From CANMXU01 sp052030545 (GTDB taxonomy: Bacteria; Pseudomonadota; Gammaproteobacteria; Enterobacterales; Alteromonadaceae), in contig NZ_JBPDIH010000005.1 in NCBI RefSeq assembly GCF_052030545.1, positions 310,001 to 374,000 on the forward strand: DNA of 64,000 nt, given 5' to 3'. Both the position numbers and the translations under genes were made by a program. Positions 27,508 to 36,722 of this stretch are shown here, one piece after another (position 1 is the first letter of the stretch; each line of letters starts with the position of its first letter). The notes under the pieces were generated by a model. It was not told where the DNA came from. It saw only the letters and a program-made list of their open reading frames with translations, and did no database searches.

Positions 27508-28458
27508 TTAATATTGACACGTTTGGTTATTTGCTTTAACAAAATAGCTTTTATAATTTTTAGCGCTTTTATCTGTACAACCCATTAAATTTAGCAACTC
27601 AATATTTTTAAAATCAATGGCATGGCTTTCAGCTTGAATGGCAATATAACCCTCAGTCAAAACTTCACCCGATCTCGCTAGCCACATTGGTATATCGCGA
27701 CTAATGCCTGATTTCGCCCAATTTTGGCCTTTGCCATTTTTTCTAACATAAGCCGTATTTAATTGTGGTTTTTGGAAAGCTAAAACCGTTTCTCCTTCAA
27801 TTTTAAAAACCATTGATTCTCCGCCCATGACAATGGCTTCACCATGCACCCATTGATCACCGTGATATGTTTGTGAACTTGATTGAATACAGTGCTGATG
27901 CTCAACTTTGCTAGCGATTTCTACAGCGGTACCGGGCGTACAGGCATTTCCGGTAGCTCGCTCTTTACCATCACTTAGCCCACCCAACAATTGAAGCTCA
28001 ACTGAAATGGGAAATGTTTGCGCTAATTCATTGCTCCTTGCTGACTGAGCATGCAACATAATACCGCTATTTCGTATATTTGACGCTTTGCCCCCAATCA
28101 TTTGTTCACCGGTAAAGCGATAATCAAATTTAAGCTTATAATATGAAAAAGGGGTTTTATAATACAGATGACCAAACGCGTCGTTAAAATGCTCATATTC
28201 GTCGTATTTAATACGTAACATTCCGTCTTCGAAGACAAAAGTATCTAAATAGTTATGATTTAAAGGATAACCGGCAAACTTAGCATCCCAGCCAGTTAGG
28301 TCTTTTCCGTTAAATAGCGGGATCCATTCCTCCTGTTCTACCTTGTTTTTCTGAGCATATTGGCATGCTGTTAGCGTGGTTATTAGCATTAAAAAAACAA
28401 ACATGATTTTTACATTCAAATTTCTATAAAAAAGCATCAACATCGTAAACCTATACAT
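27508..28458 (-). CDS. DUF1080 (3-keto-disaccharide hydrolase-like) lipoprotein
   Basis: Exported lipoprotein of about 316 residues with a lipobox (TTLTAC). The mature part is a single concanavalin-like DUF1080 domain (PF06439): WIPLFNGKDLTGWDAKF at the start, then SGIMLHAQS, a central Cys-containing insertion (ATGNACTPGTAVEIA), and GYIAIQAESHAIDFKNIELL at the end, all family-typical. Characterised family members cleave 3-keto glycosides; whether this one does is inference. It is divergent from a ThuA-domain gene, a partner often tied to keto-sugar metabolism, and shares with it an intergenic box pair. The start is uncertain: ATG codons at 28458, 28443 and 28437 are all possible, the second having AGG ahead of it. 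Confidence 0.82.
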   Translation of the reverse strand: MYRFTMLMLFYRNLNVKIMFVFLMLITTLTACQYAQKNKVEQEEWIPLFNGKDLTGWDAKFAGYPLNHNYLDTFVFEDGMLRIKYDEYEHFNDAFGHLYYKTPFSYYKLKFDYRFTGEQMIGGKASNIRNSGIMLHAQSARSNELAQTFPISVELQLLGGLSDGKERATGNACTPGTAVEIASKVEHQHCIQSSSQTYHGDQWVHGEAIVMGGESMVFKIEGETVLAFQKPQLNTAYVRKNGKGQNWAKSGISRDIPMWLARSGEVLTEGYIAIQAESHAIDFKNIELLNLMGCTDKSAKNYKSYFVKANNQTCQY

Positions 28459-28512
28459 TAAATAAAATTAACCTAAATTATCATAAATACAAGCATACAA
28501 ACAGATAATTAT

Positions 28513-28542
28513 TTATATACAAAAACACGAAATCACATAAAA
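28513..28542. promoter_or_regulatory. paired 10-bp boxes between DUF1080 and ThuA genes
   Basis: TTATATACAA at 28513 and TCACATAAAA at 28533, 20 bp apart. The pair is 55 bp from DUF1080 and about 160 bp from the divergent ThuA gene, so it could control both. Confidence 0.6.
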
Positions 28543-28702
28543 ATTAAAATATAGCATTTTAATGTACGTATTAACCCCTAGGATTGTTGAGGTAACTATT
28601 GATGTGAACTATAATTTCATAACACTAAAATTTAAAATATGATTTTTATGAGCACAATAAAATTACTAGTGATTATAAAAAATTATATTTGCGTTATACC
28701 GT

Positions 28703-29662
28703 ATGAAAAAAATAATAGCTCTGATATTTATCTCACTCTTGCTAACAGCATGTAGTCAAGTACCTAGGTCATCTTGGAAAGCGTCATTTCCAAATGACAT
28801 ACCTGTTACTACACAAATCAAAAATGAAATCAACGCGGCACTTCCGCCAACTACGGTATTCCCAACAAAATCAGCGCGAAAAATTTTAATTTTTAGCGGT
28901 TCAGCTGGATACCGTCATAAATCAATTCCTGTTGGAGAATATGCATTACAACAATTAGGAGTTAGCTCTGGCGCATATACAAGCATAGTAAGCCATGATC
29001 CTAAGTATTTCGAGGCAGAGCAACTAAAGGCCTTTGATGCAGTTATATTACTTAACTCTACCGGTGATTTTTTTATGCCGACATCTTTCAAAAAAGGCTC
29101 ATTGCGAGATGATTTTTCCGACCTTGAATGGCAATCCTTAGCAGCTAATCATAATCGCCTAATTGACAACCTGATTAACTATGTAAAAGGTGGTGGAGGA
29201 CTCATCGGCATTCATGCTGCAGCAGACGCCTGCTATAACAACCCTGAATACGGAAAAACCCTAGGTGCACTTATGCTAAATCACCCATGGATGTCTAACT
29301 CAAACGTTACTATAACTGTAGAAGATAGTAACCACCCCATTAATAAGCATGTATTTGAAGGTATTGACCGCATTGTTTTACAAGAAGAAATATACCAATT
29401 TAAAAGCCCACCTTACTCAAGAGATGAAGTGCATGTTCTGCTGGATTTAGATCCTAACAATAGTGATAAACCACAGAAATTTACTTTACGTGAAGATAAC
29501 GATTTTGCTGTTTCATGGGTTAAACATGTTGCAAAAGGCAGAGTTTTTTATTCCAGCTTAGGTCACCGCAACGACATATATTGGAATTCATTGATTCTAA
29601 GGCACTATTTGGCAGGTATACAGTTTGCGCTAGGTGATGTTCACATTAATGACGCCAAGTAA
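28703..29662 (+). CDS. ThuA-like domain lipoprotein
   Basis: Exported lipoprotein of 319 residues (lipobox LLTAC, Cys 17) with one ThuA-like domain (PF06283, class I glutamine amidotransferase-like fold). Visible features are KILIFSGSAGYRHKSIP at the first strand, GGGGLIGIHAAADA at the nucleophile-elbow position but without a Cys nucleophile there, and GRVFYSSLGHRNDIYW near the end. ThuA relatives act in trehalose/keto-sugar use, but the biochemical role of exported versions is poorly known. Divergent to the DUF1080 gene. Confidence 0.85.
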   Translation: MKKIIALIFISLLLTACSQVPRSSWKASFPNDIPVTTQIKNEINAALPPTTVFPTKSARKILIFSGSAGYRHKSIPVGEYALQQLGVSSGAYTSIVSHDPKYFEAEQLKAFDAVILLNSTGDFFMPTSFKKGSLRDDFSDLEWQSLAANHNRLIDNLINYVKGGGGLIGIHAAADACYNNPEYGKTLGALMLNHPWMSNSNVTITVEDSNHPINKHVFEGIDRIVLQEEIYQFKSPPYSRDEVHVLLDLDPNNSDKPQKFTLREDNDFAVSWVKHVAKGRVFYSSLGHRNDIYWNSLILRHYLAGIQFALGDVHINDAK

Positions 29663-29819
29663 TTAACGAGCGTGTTTATATGTGATGTATTTCCATTCCT
29701 TTTATTCATGCGTATTTTGATGGATTGCTAGCCAGCTATTTTCAGACTTAAGATCGCTAACCTAAGCTTTCATTTTAATAAACAGGATTATTGTAAATTT
29801 CAAACCGCTATACACAAAG

Positions 29820-29849
29820 TTAAATATGAAATATACTTTTAATATGTGA
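29820..29849. promoter_or_regulatory. paired 10-bp boxes upstream of sulfatase
   Basis: TTAAATATGA at 29820 and TAATATGTGA at 29840, 20 bp apart; the second has A instead of Y at position 2. It lies 150-179 bp before the sulfatase. Nothing else is recognised in the 336-bp gap. Confidence 0.5.
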
Positions 29850-29998
29850 ACTACCCATTTTAAAGATAAATACAGCAGAAAATAAACGGTGTCATACCCA
29901 CTCATATATTATTAATTAGTTTTAACAACTACGCTGAAAATAGCATGTTAGAGAGCTGATTTAACGTAAGATTAAACGTTTAGAAAGAGAACAATACC

Positions 29999-31552
29999 AT
30001 GAAAAAAAACAAGTTCCGTCAATATAACTCACTTATATCCGCAACACTATTGTCGCTAACCCTTAGTGCATGTTCAACAGCAGAAAATGAAGAAGTAGAA
30101 AAGACTAAACCCAATGTCGTTATTTTTTATGTCGATGATTTAGGTTTTGGAGATATTAGCGTTAATGGGGCAAAAGGCGTCAAAACGCCCAATATTGATG
30201 CTTTGGCACAAGGCGGCATTAACTTTACAGATGCCCATAGTTCAGCAGCCACTTGTACACCCTCACGATACTCGCTACTTACAGGCGAGCATGCTTTTCG
30301 CAAAAAAATTAAAGTATTAAAAGGCGATGCTGCGCTACTTATTGAACCTGAACAACCTACTTTGCCAAAACTGTTGAAAAAGTCTGGCTACGAAACTGCC
30401 GTTGTTGGTAAATGGCATTTGGGCTTAGGTGACGGAAAACAGCCACTTGATTGGAATGAAGCAATAAAACCTGGCCCTTTGGAGATAGGCTTTGATTATA
30501 GTTATTTGCTACCAGCAACAGGTGACCGCGTTCCAGCGGTATATTTAGAAAATCATCACGTCGTTAACTTAGACAAAAAAGATCCACTTTTTGTTAGTTA
30601 CCAAAAGAAAATAGGTAACCGCCCTACCGGCTACGAAAATCCAGACTTACGAAGACAGCCTGCCGATACTCAACATAACGACACGATTATTAATGGTATC
30701 AGCCGAATTGGTCACATGGCGGGTGGGAAAAGCGCAGAGTGGGTTGATGAAGACTTTTATAAAGTATTCACTGATAAAGCCAATAACTTCATTAGTCAAA
30801 ACCAAGACAAACCGTTTTTCCTGTTTTTTTCTTTTCACGATATTCACGTACCACGCTTACCTAATGAAAGATTTAAAGGACAAAGTTCGATGGGGCTTCG
30901 TGGTGATGCGATAGTACAAATGGATTGGATCACCGGTCAAGTGGTAGCACAGCTAGAAAAGTCTGGCGTGCTCAATAATACCATTATTATATTTACTAGC
31001 GATAACGGTCCGGTACTCACAGATGGCTACGATGATTTTGCCATCGAAAAGTTAGGCGAGCACTTACCAGCAGGTCCATACCGAGGGGGTAAATACAGTG
31101 CTTTTGAAGGCGGTACAAGAGTACCAACCATTCTTCACTACCCTAATAACGTAACACCAGGGGTTAGTGATAGTTTAATGAGTCAAATTGATATCTATGC
31201 CTCACTTGCCAAGTTATTAAATATTCCGCTAGCAAAGAACGAAGCCATTGACAGTGAAAACCATCTAAATGCTTGGTTTAACGCAGAGGCTCAAGGCCGA
31301 ACAGCCTTGATAGAAGAGTCTTACACCTTGTCATTACGCACCGAACAATGGAAGTATATTAAAAGTAAAAAAGGTAGCAACAGTTGGATCGCTGATAGAA
31401 AGAACATAGAAGGAGGCTTGTCTACAGAACCTCAATTGTTCTCAATAAAAGAAGACCCACAAGAAATGAATAACCTTGCAAAAAAACACCCAGACATAGT
31501 TGAAAAATATCAACAAATCATTGATAAAACTATTGCCAAAACAACGCGCTAA
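29999..31552 (+). CDS. S1 sulfatase, lipoprotein
   Basis: Formylglycine sulfatase, 517 residues, lipobox TLSAC (Cys about 25). NVVIFYVDDLGFGDI binds metal; the active site is CTPSRYSLLTGE with Cys about 86; VGKWHLGLGD and FTSDNGPVLTDGYDD follow. A long insertion between about residues 155 and 245 (FDYSYLLPATGDRVPAVYLE) resembles the insertion FEYSFMLPDG in the sulfatase at 9741-11291, so the two are probably the same subfamily with related substrates. Strong bidirectional terminator after the stop. Confidence 0.93.
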   Translation: MKKNKFRQYNSLISATLLSLTLSACSTAENEEVEKTKPNVVIFYVDDLGFGDISVNGAKGVKTPNIDALAQGGINFTDAHSSAATCTPSRYSLLTGEHAFRKKIKVLKGDAALLIEPEQPTLPKLLKKSGYETAVVGKWHLGLGDGKQPLDWNEAIKPGPLEIGFDYSYLLPATGDRVPAVYLENHHVVNLDKKDPLFVSYQKKIGNRPTGYENPDLRRQPADTQHNDTIINGISRIGHMAGGKSAEWVDEDFYKVFTDKANNFISQNQDKPFFLFFSFHDIHVPRLPNERFKGQSSMGLRGDAIVQMDWITGQVVAQLEKSGVLNNTIIIFTSDNGPVLTDGYDDFAIEKLGEHLPAGPYRGGKYSAFEGGTRVPTILHYPNNVTPGVSDSLMSQIDIYASLAKLLNIPLAKNEAIDSENHLNAWFNAEAQGRTALIEESYTLSLRTEQWKYIKSKKGSNSWIADRKNIEGGLSTEPQLFSIKEDPQEMNNLAKKHPDIVEKYQQIIDKTIAKTTR

Positions 31553-31590
31553 GCTTGTGAAAATGTAAAAACCAATAAAAGCATACCAAT

Positions 31591-31628
31591 AAAAAGCCAC
31601 TGAGCAAATTTCTGCTCAGTGGCTTTTT
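31591..31628. terminator. bidirectional terminator between convergent genes
   Basis: Perfect 16-bp stem, left arm AAAAAGCCACTGAGCA, 6-nt loop, right arm ending in TTTTT. The A-run and T-run on either side suit termination of both the sulfatase (+) and the aldehyde-oxidase operon (-). Confidence 0.9.
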
Positions 31629-31657
31629 TATTTATCAGTAGTAGGTTAACTTATAAA

Positions 31658-33919
31658 TTACACTGAAAACTGCTTATTCAATGGTAAGTCTCGAATACGC
31701 TTACCTGTTGCTGCAAAAATGGCATTGGTAATACTGGCCATTACAGGCGGTACACCGGGTTCCCCTACCCCGCCTGGCAAACCATCACTTTCGATAATTT
31801 TAACGGCAATATCTGGTGCTTGTGACATACGTGTCATCGGATAGTCATGGAAGTTAGACTGTTCAACTTGCCCATCTTTAACGCTAATATTATTTAATAA
31901 GGCGATGCTCATTCCAAAAATCATCGCGCCTTCCATTTGCGCTTCAACACGGTCAAGATTAACAATCTGGCCAGCGTCAGCTGCACAATACATTTTTTTT
32001 ACTTGCAGGTGATTATTGACCACTTTAACATGACTAACAACGGCAACATAAGCTAAGAAAGAGCGATGTACGGCAAGCCCTAAACCTTCACCTTTAGGCA
32101 TTTTTTTGCCCCAACCGGCAAGTTGACAAGCCTCTTCAATGACCGCTTTATAACGGTCGGTATTAATGGGGTGATCTTTAGCCTTAGCACCATAGTTACC
32201 ATTTTTAAAACCACCGCTTTTTAACGGAAAGTTTTTATTGTCACCTAACAGATTAAACCAAAAACCTTTAGCGTCTTGCCCCGCTGTTGCTGCTAATTCG
32301 TCGACAAAACTGCTTAGTGCAAAGCCATGGTGAATATTAGCTACCGAGCGTAACCAACCAATTCGAAGGTGTGCTGGTGCGTCAATGCTTTCACACCGAA
32401 GGTTTTCCACGTTAAATGGCACGTCAGCAAAGCCGCCAGCCAATTCAAATTGACCTTGAGATTGCTTCTTTTTATTAAAAGTAGATGCTATTGGCGGGAA
32501 ACTGGTGCGTGCTAACCAAGCTTGTACTTGGTTTTTATCGTCTAAAGCTCCCTGATAATATTGCGCACTGATGGCATGGTAATAGCCGTTTTGAATATCA
32601 TCTTCTCTACTCCAAACAACTTTCACTGGCTGACCTGCAGCTTTTGCCAATACCGCAGCCTCAACAAGGTAGTCTGCTTTTGCCTTTCGACCAAAAGCGC
32701 CACCAAGTAAAGTCACATTAATCAATACTTGGTCTTTTTCAAGCCCTAATGCCTTGGCTACCGCATCTCGGGCACGCTGTGGCGATTGAGTACAAGCCCA
32801 CAATTCACAACGACCATCTTCATGAAACATTGCTGTTGCTGCGGGCGGCTCCATAGGCGCATGAGATAAATACGGCACGGTATAAACAGCGCTGATTTGT
32901 TTTTTATGTTGCTCAAATGCTTTTTCAATATTACCTTCATTTCGACAGGTTTTACCCGGTTGTTGTACTAATGATTGCCGTTCAGCTAAATATTCATCCG
33001 ATTGATGTGCTTGGTTTTTACCAAAATCCCAGCTAATGTCTAGCTGCTCACGACCTTTTATCGCACTGAAGGTATTAGTTGCTAACACCGCAACGCCTGC
33101 TAACGGGTTAAAATGTGCAGCACCAGGTGTTAATTCAATTTCAATCACCTGTTTAACGCCTTTAACCTTTTTAGCTAAGCTTGCATCAAACGCTTTTACT
33201 TTGCCGCCAACAACTGGGCAGCGATTAATGCTAGCAATAAGCATGTTAGGTAATTGCACATCTTGCCCAAAAGTGGTTGTGCCGTTAACGATGTCTGGCA
33301 AATCAACATTGGCTAACCTTTTACCGATATAATTAAACTCTGATTTATCTTTTAACACCAAGGTATCAAGTGACGGCGGCGTCATGGTTGAGGCAAGCTC
33401 AGCTAACTGCCCATAAGACAAATTTTTACCGCTTTTTGCGTGACTGACCTGATGATTCTTGGCGATACATTCATCAACAGGAACCTTCCAGAAGTTAGCT
33501 GCAGCTTCTCTTAACATATAACGAGCTGACGCGCCCATTTGTCGTAATTGAAAAAAGGCTTTACGAATAGACGATGAACCATCGGTGTTTTGGCTTCCAT
33601 AAGCATTATTAGCCATGCCTTGAACTACGTTAACTAGCGACCAGTCGGCCTCTAATTCGTCGGCAATAAGCTGTGGGATACTAGTACGCACGCCCTGGCC
33701 CATTTCTGAACGATGACAAATAATGTCAATGTGATTATTTTCATGAATACTGATAAAAATATTCAGTTCATTAAGATCTTTACTTGTATGAGCTTTGGCT
33801 AGATTGCCTACCGGTAAAGTACTGGCTAAAACAAAACTACCCGAGGCGATACCAAGCCCTTTTAAAAAAGAACGACGACTAATATTTTCAATGCTTGCTA
33901 AGACTTGAGTTTTCATCAT
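31658..33919 (-). CDS. Tat-exported molybdopterin subunit of aldehyde oxidase (IorB-like)
   Basis: Large catalytic subunit of a xanthine dehydrogenase-family molybdenum hydroxylase that oxidises aldehydes or heterocycles, 753 residues. A twin-arginine signal (ISRRSFLKGLGIASGS) marks export to the periplasm. Molybdopterin-binding motifs are visible, including QSPQRARDAVAKALGL, NVTLLGGAFGRKAKADY and GLPGGVGEPGVPPV near the C-terminus, where the Glu is expected to be catalytic. It overlaps the Fe-S subunit gene by 4 bp. No FAD subunit is present, so electrons probably leave through cytochromes, as in isoquinoline 1-oxidoreductase-type enzymes. In this locus a sugar-derived aldehyde is a reasonable but unproven substrate. 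Confidence 0.92.
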   Translation of the reverse strand: MMKTQVLASIENISRRSFLKGLGIASGSFVLASTLPVGNLAKAHTSKDLNELNIFISIHENNHIDIICHRSEMGQGVRTSIPQLIADELEADWSLVNVVQGMANNAYGSQNTDGSSSIRKAFFQLRQMGASARYMLREAAANFWKVPVDECIAKNHQVSHAKSGKNLSYGQLAELASTMTPPSLDTLVLKDKSEFNYIGKRLANVDLPDIVNGTTTFGQDVQLPNMLIASINRCPVVGGKVKAFDASLAKKVKGVKQVIEIELTPGAAHFNPLAGVAVLATNTFSAIKGREQLDISWDFGKNQAHQSDEYLAERQSLVQQPGKTCRNEGNIEKAFEQHKKQISAVYTVPYLSHAPMEPPAATAMFHEDGRCELWACTQSPQRARDAVAKALGLEKDQVLINVTLLGGAFGRKAKADYLVEAAVLAKAAGQPVKVVWSREDDIQNGYYHAISAQYYQGALDDKNQVQAWLARTSFPPIASTFNKKKQSQGQFELAGGFADVPFNVENLRCESIDAPAHLRIGWLRSVANIHHGFALSSFVDELAATAGQDAKGFWFNLLGDNKNFPLKSGGFKNGNYGAKAKDHPINTDRYKAVIEEACQLAGWGKKMPKGEGLGLAVHRSFLAYVAVVSHVKVVNNHLQVKKMYCAADAGQIVNLDRVEAQMEGAMIFGMSIALLNNISVKDGQVEQSNFHDYPMTRMSQAPDIAVKIIESDGLPGGVGEPGVPPVMASITNAIFAATGKRIRDLPLNKQFSV

Positions 33920-34392
33920 GCTTGCTCCTCATTACTCGCCGCTATTTTAATGGCCGACTTAATACGTTTATACGTGCCGCAACGACATAAGTTACCTGAC
34001 ATTGCTATATCGATATCTTCATCGTTTGGCGCTTTATTTTCTTTAATTAAAGCAATTGCCGACATAATTTGCCCTGACTGACAGTAGCCGCATTGCGGCA
34101 CACTTTCTTTAACCCACGCTTGCTTAACCGCTTTGGCACTTGGCGCGATCAATAAGTTACTTTCAACACCTTCAATCGTGGTAATTTTAGCGGTTGAGAT
34201 AGCAGAAACAGGTAATGAACAAGAGCGAACGGGCTTACCATCAAGATGCACGGTACAAGCGCCACACAGACCTTTGCCACAGCCAAATTTTGTGCCGGTC
34301 ATTTGTAATGTATCGCGTAAAACCCATAATAACGGGGTGTCGTCTTCAACATCAACTTGATGTTTTTGGTTATTAATATCAAGGGTTAACAT
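33916..34392 (-). CDS. [2Fe-2S] subunit of aldehyde oxidase (IorA-like)
   Basis: Small electron-transfer subunit of 158 residues. The N-terminal plant-type ferredoxin cluster has CGKGLCGACTVHLDG, and the C-terminal four-helix cluster has PQCGYCQSGQIM and GNLCRCGTYKRI. It has no signal peptide and would be co-exported with the Tat-carrying large subunit. It overlaps mocA-like and iorB-like genes at its two ends, showing tight coupling. Confidence 0.94.
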   Translation of the reverse strand: MLTLDINNQKHQVDVEDDTPLLWVLRDTLQMTGTKFGCGKGLCGACTVHLDGKPVRSCSLPVSAISTAKITTIEGVESNLLIAPSAKAVKQAWVKESVPQCGYCQSGQIMSAIALIKENKAPNDEDIDIAMSGNLCRCGTYKRIKSAIKIAASNEEQA

Positions 34393-34979
34393 ATTTTTTT
34401 CCTTAGTTCACTAAGTTGTAATTGAGTATCTATATCAAAGGCTGCATTAGGTATATCAACAGCAACGGACTGGTTATTTTGCGCCAGTATCGATTTTGCC
34501 CCTTTATCACCGCTCAGTTGTGACAACGCGACAAATGACGACCGAGGAAAAACAGCAGGCACTCCGACTTGCTGTTGATAGATGCTGGCGATATTTTTTT
34601 GTGGAACAGTCTTACTTTTATTCAGTAGTCGCTTAATGTCGTCAAAGGTTAAGCACGCTTGATCTAATAAGGTAATTAAAGCATGGCTTATTTGAGGTTC
34701 TTCGTTGACTTTATTCATTGCAAAGGCAATGGAATTTCCCATGCCCTGTTGCCAATTTAAATTTTTTAATACGGTAATTTTAGACAAGCTTTCAGGTTCA
34801 ATTTCCTTAACTATCTGCGCATAATATGCTCCTAAAACCAAAATTAGGGGCAAGTTAAATTGCAAATAGAAAGCCAATTGACGATTAATTAAGGCTTGCT
34901 GTTTGATGCGAGCAAGTTGTTTGATGGCGCCGAATCGACTCCCTTGCCCTGCAGCCAGTATCACTATTGCGGTAGTCAT
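34386..34979 (-). CDS. MocA-like molybdenum cofactor cytidylyltransferase
   Basis: Cytoplasmic nucleotidyltransferase of 197 residues that should convert molybdopterin to the cytosine-dinucleotide form needed by the neighbouring oxidase. The N-terminal nucleotide-binding motif ILAAGQGSRFGAIKQL is characteristic of MobA/MocA, and PAVFPRSSF is the later family motif. It overlaps XdhC by 1 bp and IorA by 7 bp. It is dedicated to the co-transcribed enzyme by position. Confidence 0.85.
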   Translation of the reverse strand: MTTAIVILAAGQGSRFGAIKQLARIKQQALINRQLAFYLQFNLPLILVLGAYYAQIVKEIEPESLSKITVLKNLNWQQGMGNSIAFAMNKVNEEPQISHALITLLDQACLTFDDIKRLLNKSKTVPQKNIASIYQQQVGVPAVFPRSSFVALSQLSGDKGAKSILAQNNQSVAVDIPNAAFDIDTQLQLSELRKKIC

Positions 34980-36139
34980 TAAGCGGCTCCACCTTGAGCA
35001 TAACTTGATGCCGACGAAGGCACATTTACATTAAGCACATTAGACAAAGACAACGCATCACTACCACTAAGGTAAGCTTGTATTTCTGCGATAATCGCTA
35101 AAGCAATAGCTTCGGGTAATTCACCACCTAAATTTAGGCCAACAGGCGCTGCAAGCGTTGTTTGCACAGGTTGAACACCCGCCTTGGTTAGCACTTTATC
35201 TTTTCGATGTTCAGGGCCTAATAGGCCAATATATTGACATTGACTACGATGTAAAAAAGCCAAGGCGTTAGCATCAAAAGTTATGTTGTGACCCATAATA
35301 ATGCTGGCATCAAGGCGATTTAAAAAATCCGCTGTGGCTAGTTCATCAAGAGGCTGGCGGTAGATAGCGGTGGCATTTTGAAAATGTTCTTTACGGGCAT
35401 AGCCCATGCGGTGATCAACTAAATGAATTTTCCAACCGAGTACCGAGGCAATATCAACCAAAGGTTTGGCATCAAGTCCGCCGCCAAAAACAGCTATTTC
35501 AGGTGGAGCATTTAACGATAAAACCAAAAAGCGATCAGCCACCACTTGTTTAGGCTGACAAGTTAACGAAGGGATTAGCGTTTGATTTTCAGGTTTCGAT
35601 AAAGATGTTAATGCCGAATTGGCTAAGGTTTTTGTTAAAGGATCAGGTAAGGTTTGATTTGCCCTAAGGCGCTGCTGTAAATGACATTGAGCTTGGTCGA
35701 TATCTGCATGTACTGTGTTATCAACAACACCTTGTTTATCAATGATCATCACGCCTTGTCGCTGCTGCGCCAAAAGCGTGCTTAACTGTATAAAACCTTG
35801 ATAGTGATTTTCACTACTGAGCGGCTGTAGCAATATATCAATAATGCCACCACAACCTAAGCCAACCTGCCAGCCACTAGCACTTTCTGCTGACATGTCA
35901 TATTGAATAACACGCGCTTTACCTGAGTCCATTACTCGTTGTGCTTGGCGCATAACGTCAGCTTCTAAGCACCCACCGCTAACGAGTCCGTCAAACTTGC
36001 CCATGCTATTAATTAATAACATAGCCCCTGTCTTTCGATAAGCCGAACCTGCAGTTTCTATAACCGTTGCTACGACCCACTGGTATTTTTCACGTTCAGG
36101 ATACCAACGTTCAATCAGTGCCTGTAGTTGATTACTCAT
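34979..36139 (-). CDS. XdhC/CoxI-family maturation protein
   Basis: Cytoplasmic chaperone that inserts sulfurated molybdenum cofactor into the aldehyde oxidase, about 386 residues. The N-terminal XdhC domain contains VSGGCLEADVM and QVGLGCGGIIDILLQ; the C-terminal Rossmann domain has IAVFGGGLDAKPLVDIA and YIGLLGPEHRKDKVL. I chose the ATG at 36139 (AAGGG ahead of it) over the TTG at 36142. First gene of a four-gene operon with 1-7 bp overlaps. Promoter boxes at 36481-36510 lie 340 bp upstream across a degenerate stretch. Confidence 0.9.
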   Translation of the reverse strand: MSNQLQALIERWYPEREKYQWVVATVIETAGSAYRKTGAMLLINSMGKFDGLVSGGCLEADVMRQAQRVMDSGKARVIQYDMSAESASGWQVGLGCGGIIDILLQPLSSENHYQGFIQLSTLLAQQRQGVMIIDKQGVVDNTVHADIDQAQCHLQQRLRANQTLPDPLTKTLANSALTSLSKPENQTLIPSLTCQPKQVVADRFLVLSLNAPPEIAVFGGGLDAKPLVDIASVLGWKIHLVDHRMGYARKEHFQNATAIYRQPLDELATADFLNRLDASIIMGHNITFDANALAFLHRSQCQYIGLLGPEHRKDKVLTKAGVQPVQTTLAAPVGLNLGGELPEAIALAIIAEIQAYLSGSDALSLSNVLNVNVPSSASSYAQGGAA

Positions 36140-36224
36140 CAATCACCCTTTACAATTGTATTACCTATAAAAACATATGATGTTGTAGTTATCAACTAAA
36201 AACGTCGTTAATTAAATACAACTC

Positions 36225-36438
36225 ATATAATCCATCAGGCTATCCGGCTGCGCCCTCAAGGTATCTTGCATCATATAGCCAAACGGTTTCTCAGCCACCC
36301 ATTTCAGTTAATGCACGGACATTCAGCATCTTTGCAAAATAAAGCAGGTCGTTTTAGGCGATGTAGAGACTCTCTCACACTTTTGCATCACAGAGTCATA
36401 TCATCGAGTGGATGTTCAGCTGGATCAAATTGGTTCAT
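36225..36438 (-). pseudogene. possible decayed reading frame upstream of XdhC
   Basis: From an ATG at 36438 the minus strand reads MNQFDPAEHPLDDMTL then a stop, and continues in the same frame with protein-like sequence (SVRESLHRLKRPALFC, then KDAECPCIN) broken by further stops. Another frame nearer XdhC reads AEKPFGYMMQDTLRAQPDSL. This looks like a small gene that has decayed, but I do not recognise the family. The composition is more G+C-rich than the surrounding gap. Confidence 0.3.
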
Positions 36439-36480
36439 AAGGTCGAGTCTTTAATGATAAACAAAAAACAGTCACTCTAT

Positions 36481-36510
36481 TTACATATAATTACATAGTT
36501 TTAAATACGA
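36481..36510. promoter_or_regulatory. paired 10-bp boxes upstream of aldehyde-oxidase operon
   Basis: TTACATATAA at 36481 and TTAAATACGA at 36501, 20 bp apart. The site is closest to the decayed frame starting at 36438, so it may originally have served that gene as well as the XdhC operon. Confidence 0.55.
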
Positions 36511-36664
36511 ATCCACACTAGTCTGTAAAACATAAATGGGACTGATAGATATCGTTTATAAATAATTCTAAAATTTATTGAAAATGTAATAACTTAATGT
36601 GAGTTGGCTGAGTAGATAATGATTAAAATAAGTTACAAGGACTAAAAAGAAGACGTTATTTACA

Positions 36665-36699
36665 CATTAAAGGGTTACATGTAATGCAACCCTTTAATG
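36665..36699 (-). terminator. terminator of sodium/solute symporter gene
   Basis: 12-bp perfect stem CATTAAAGGGTT / AACCCTTTAATG with an 11-nt loop, 24 bp after the symporter stop. Confidence 0.6.
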
Positions 36700-36722
36700 C
36701 AGAATAAGGTTAAACTAAAAAG

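Noticed and set aside
36266..36454. 62-codon plus-strand frame opposite the decayed reading frame
   Set aside because: The minus strand reads more protein-like; this frame is probably its shadow.
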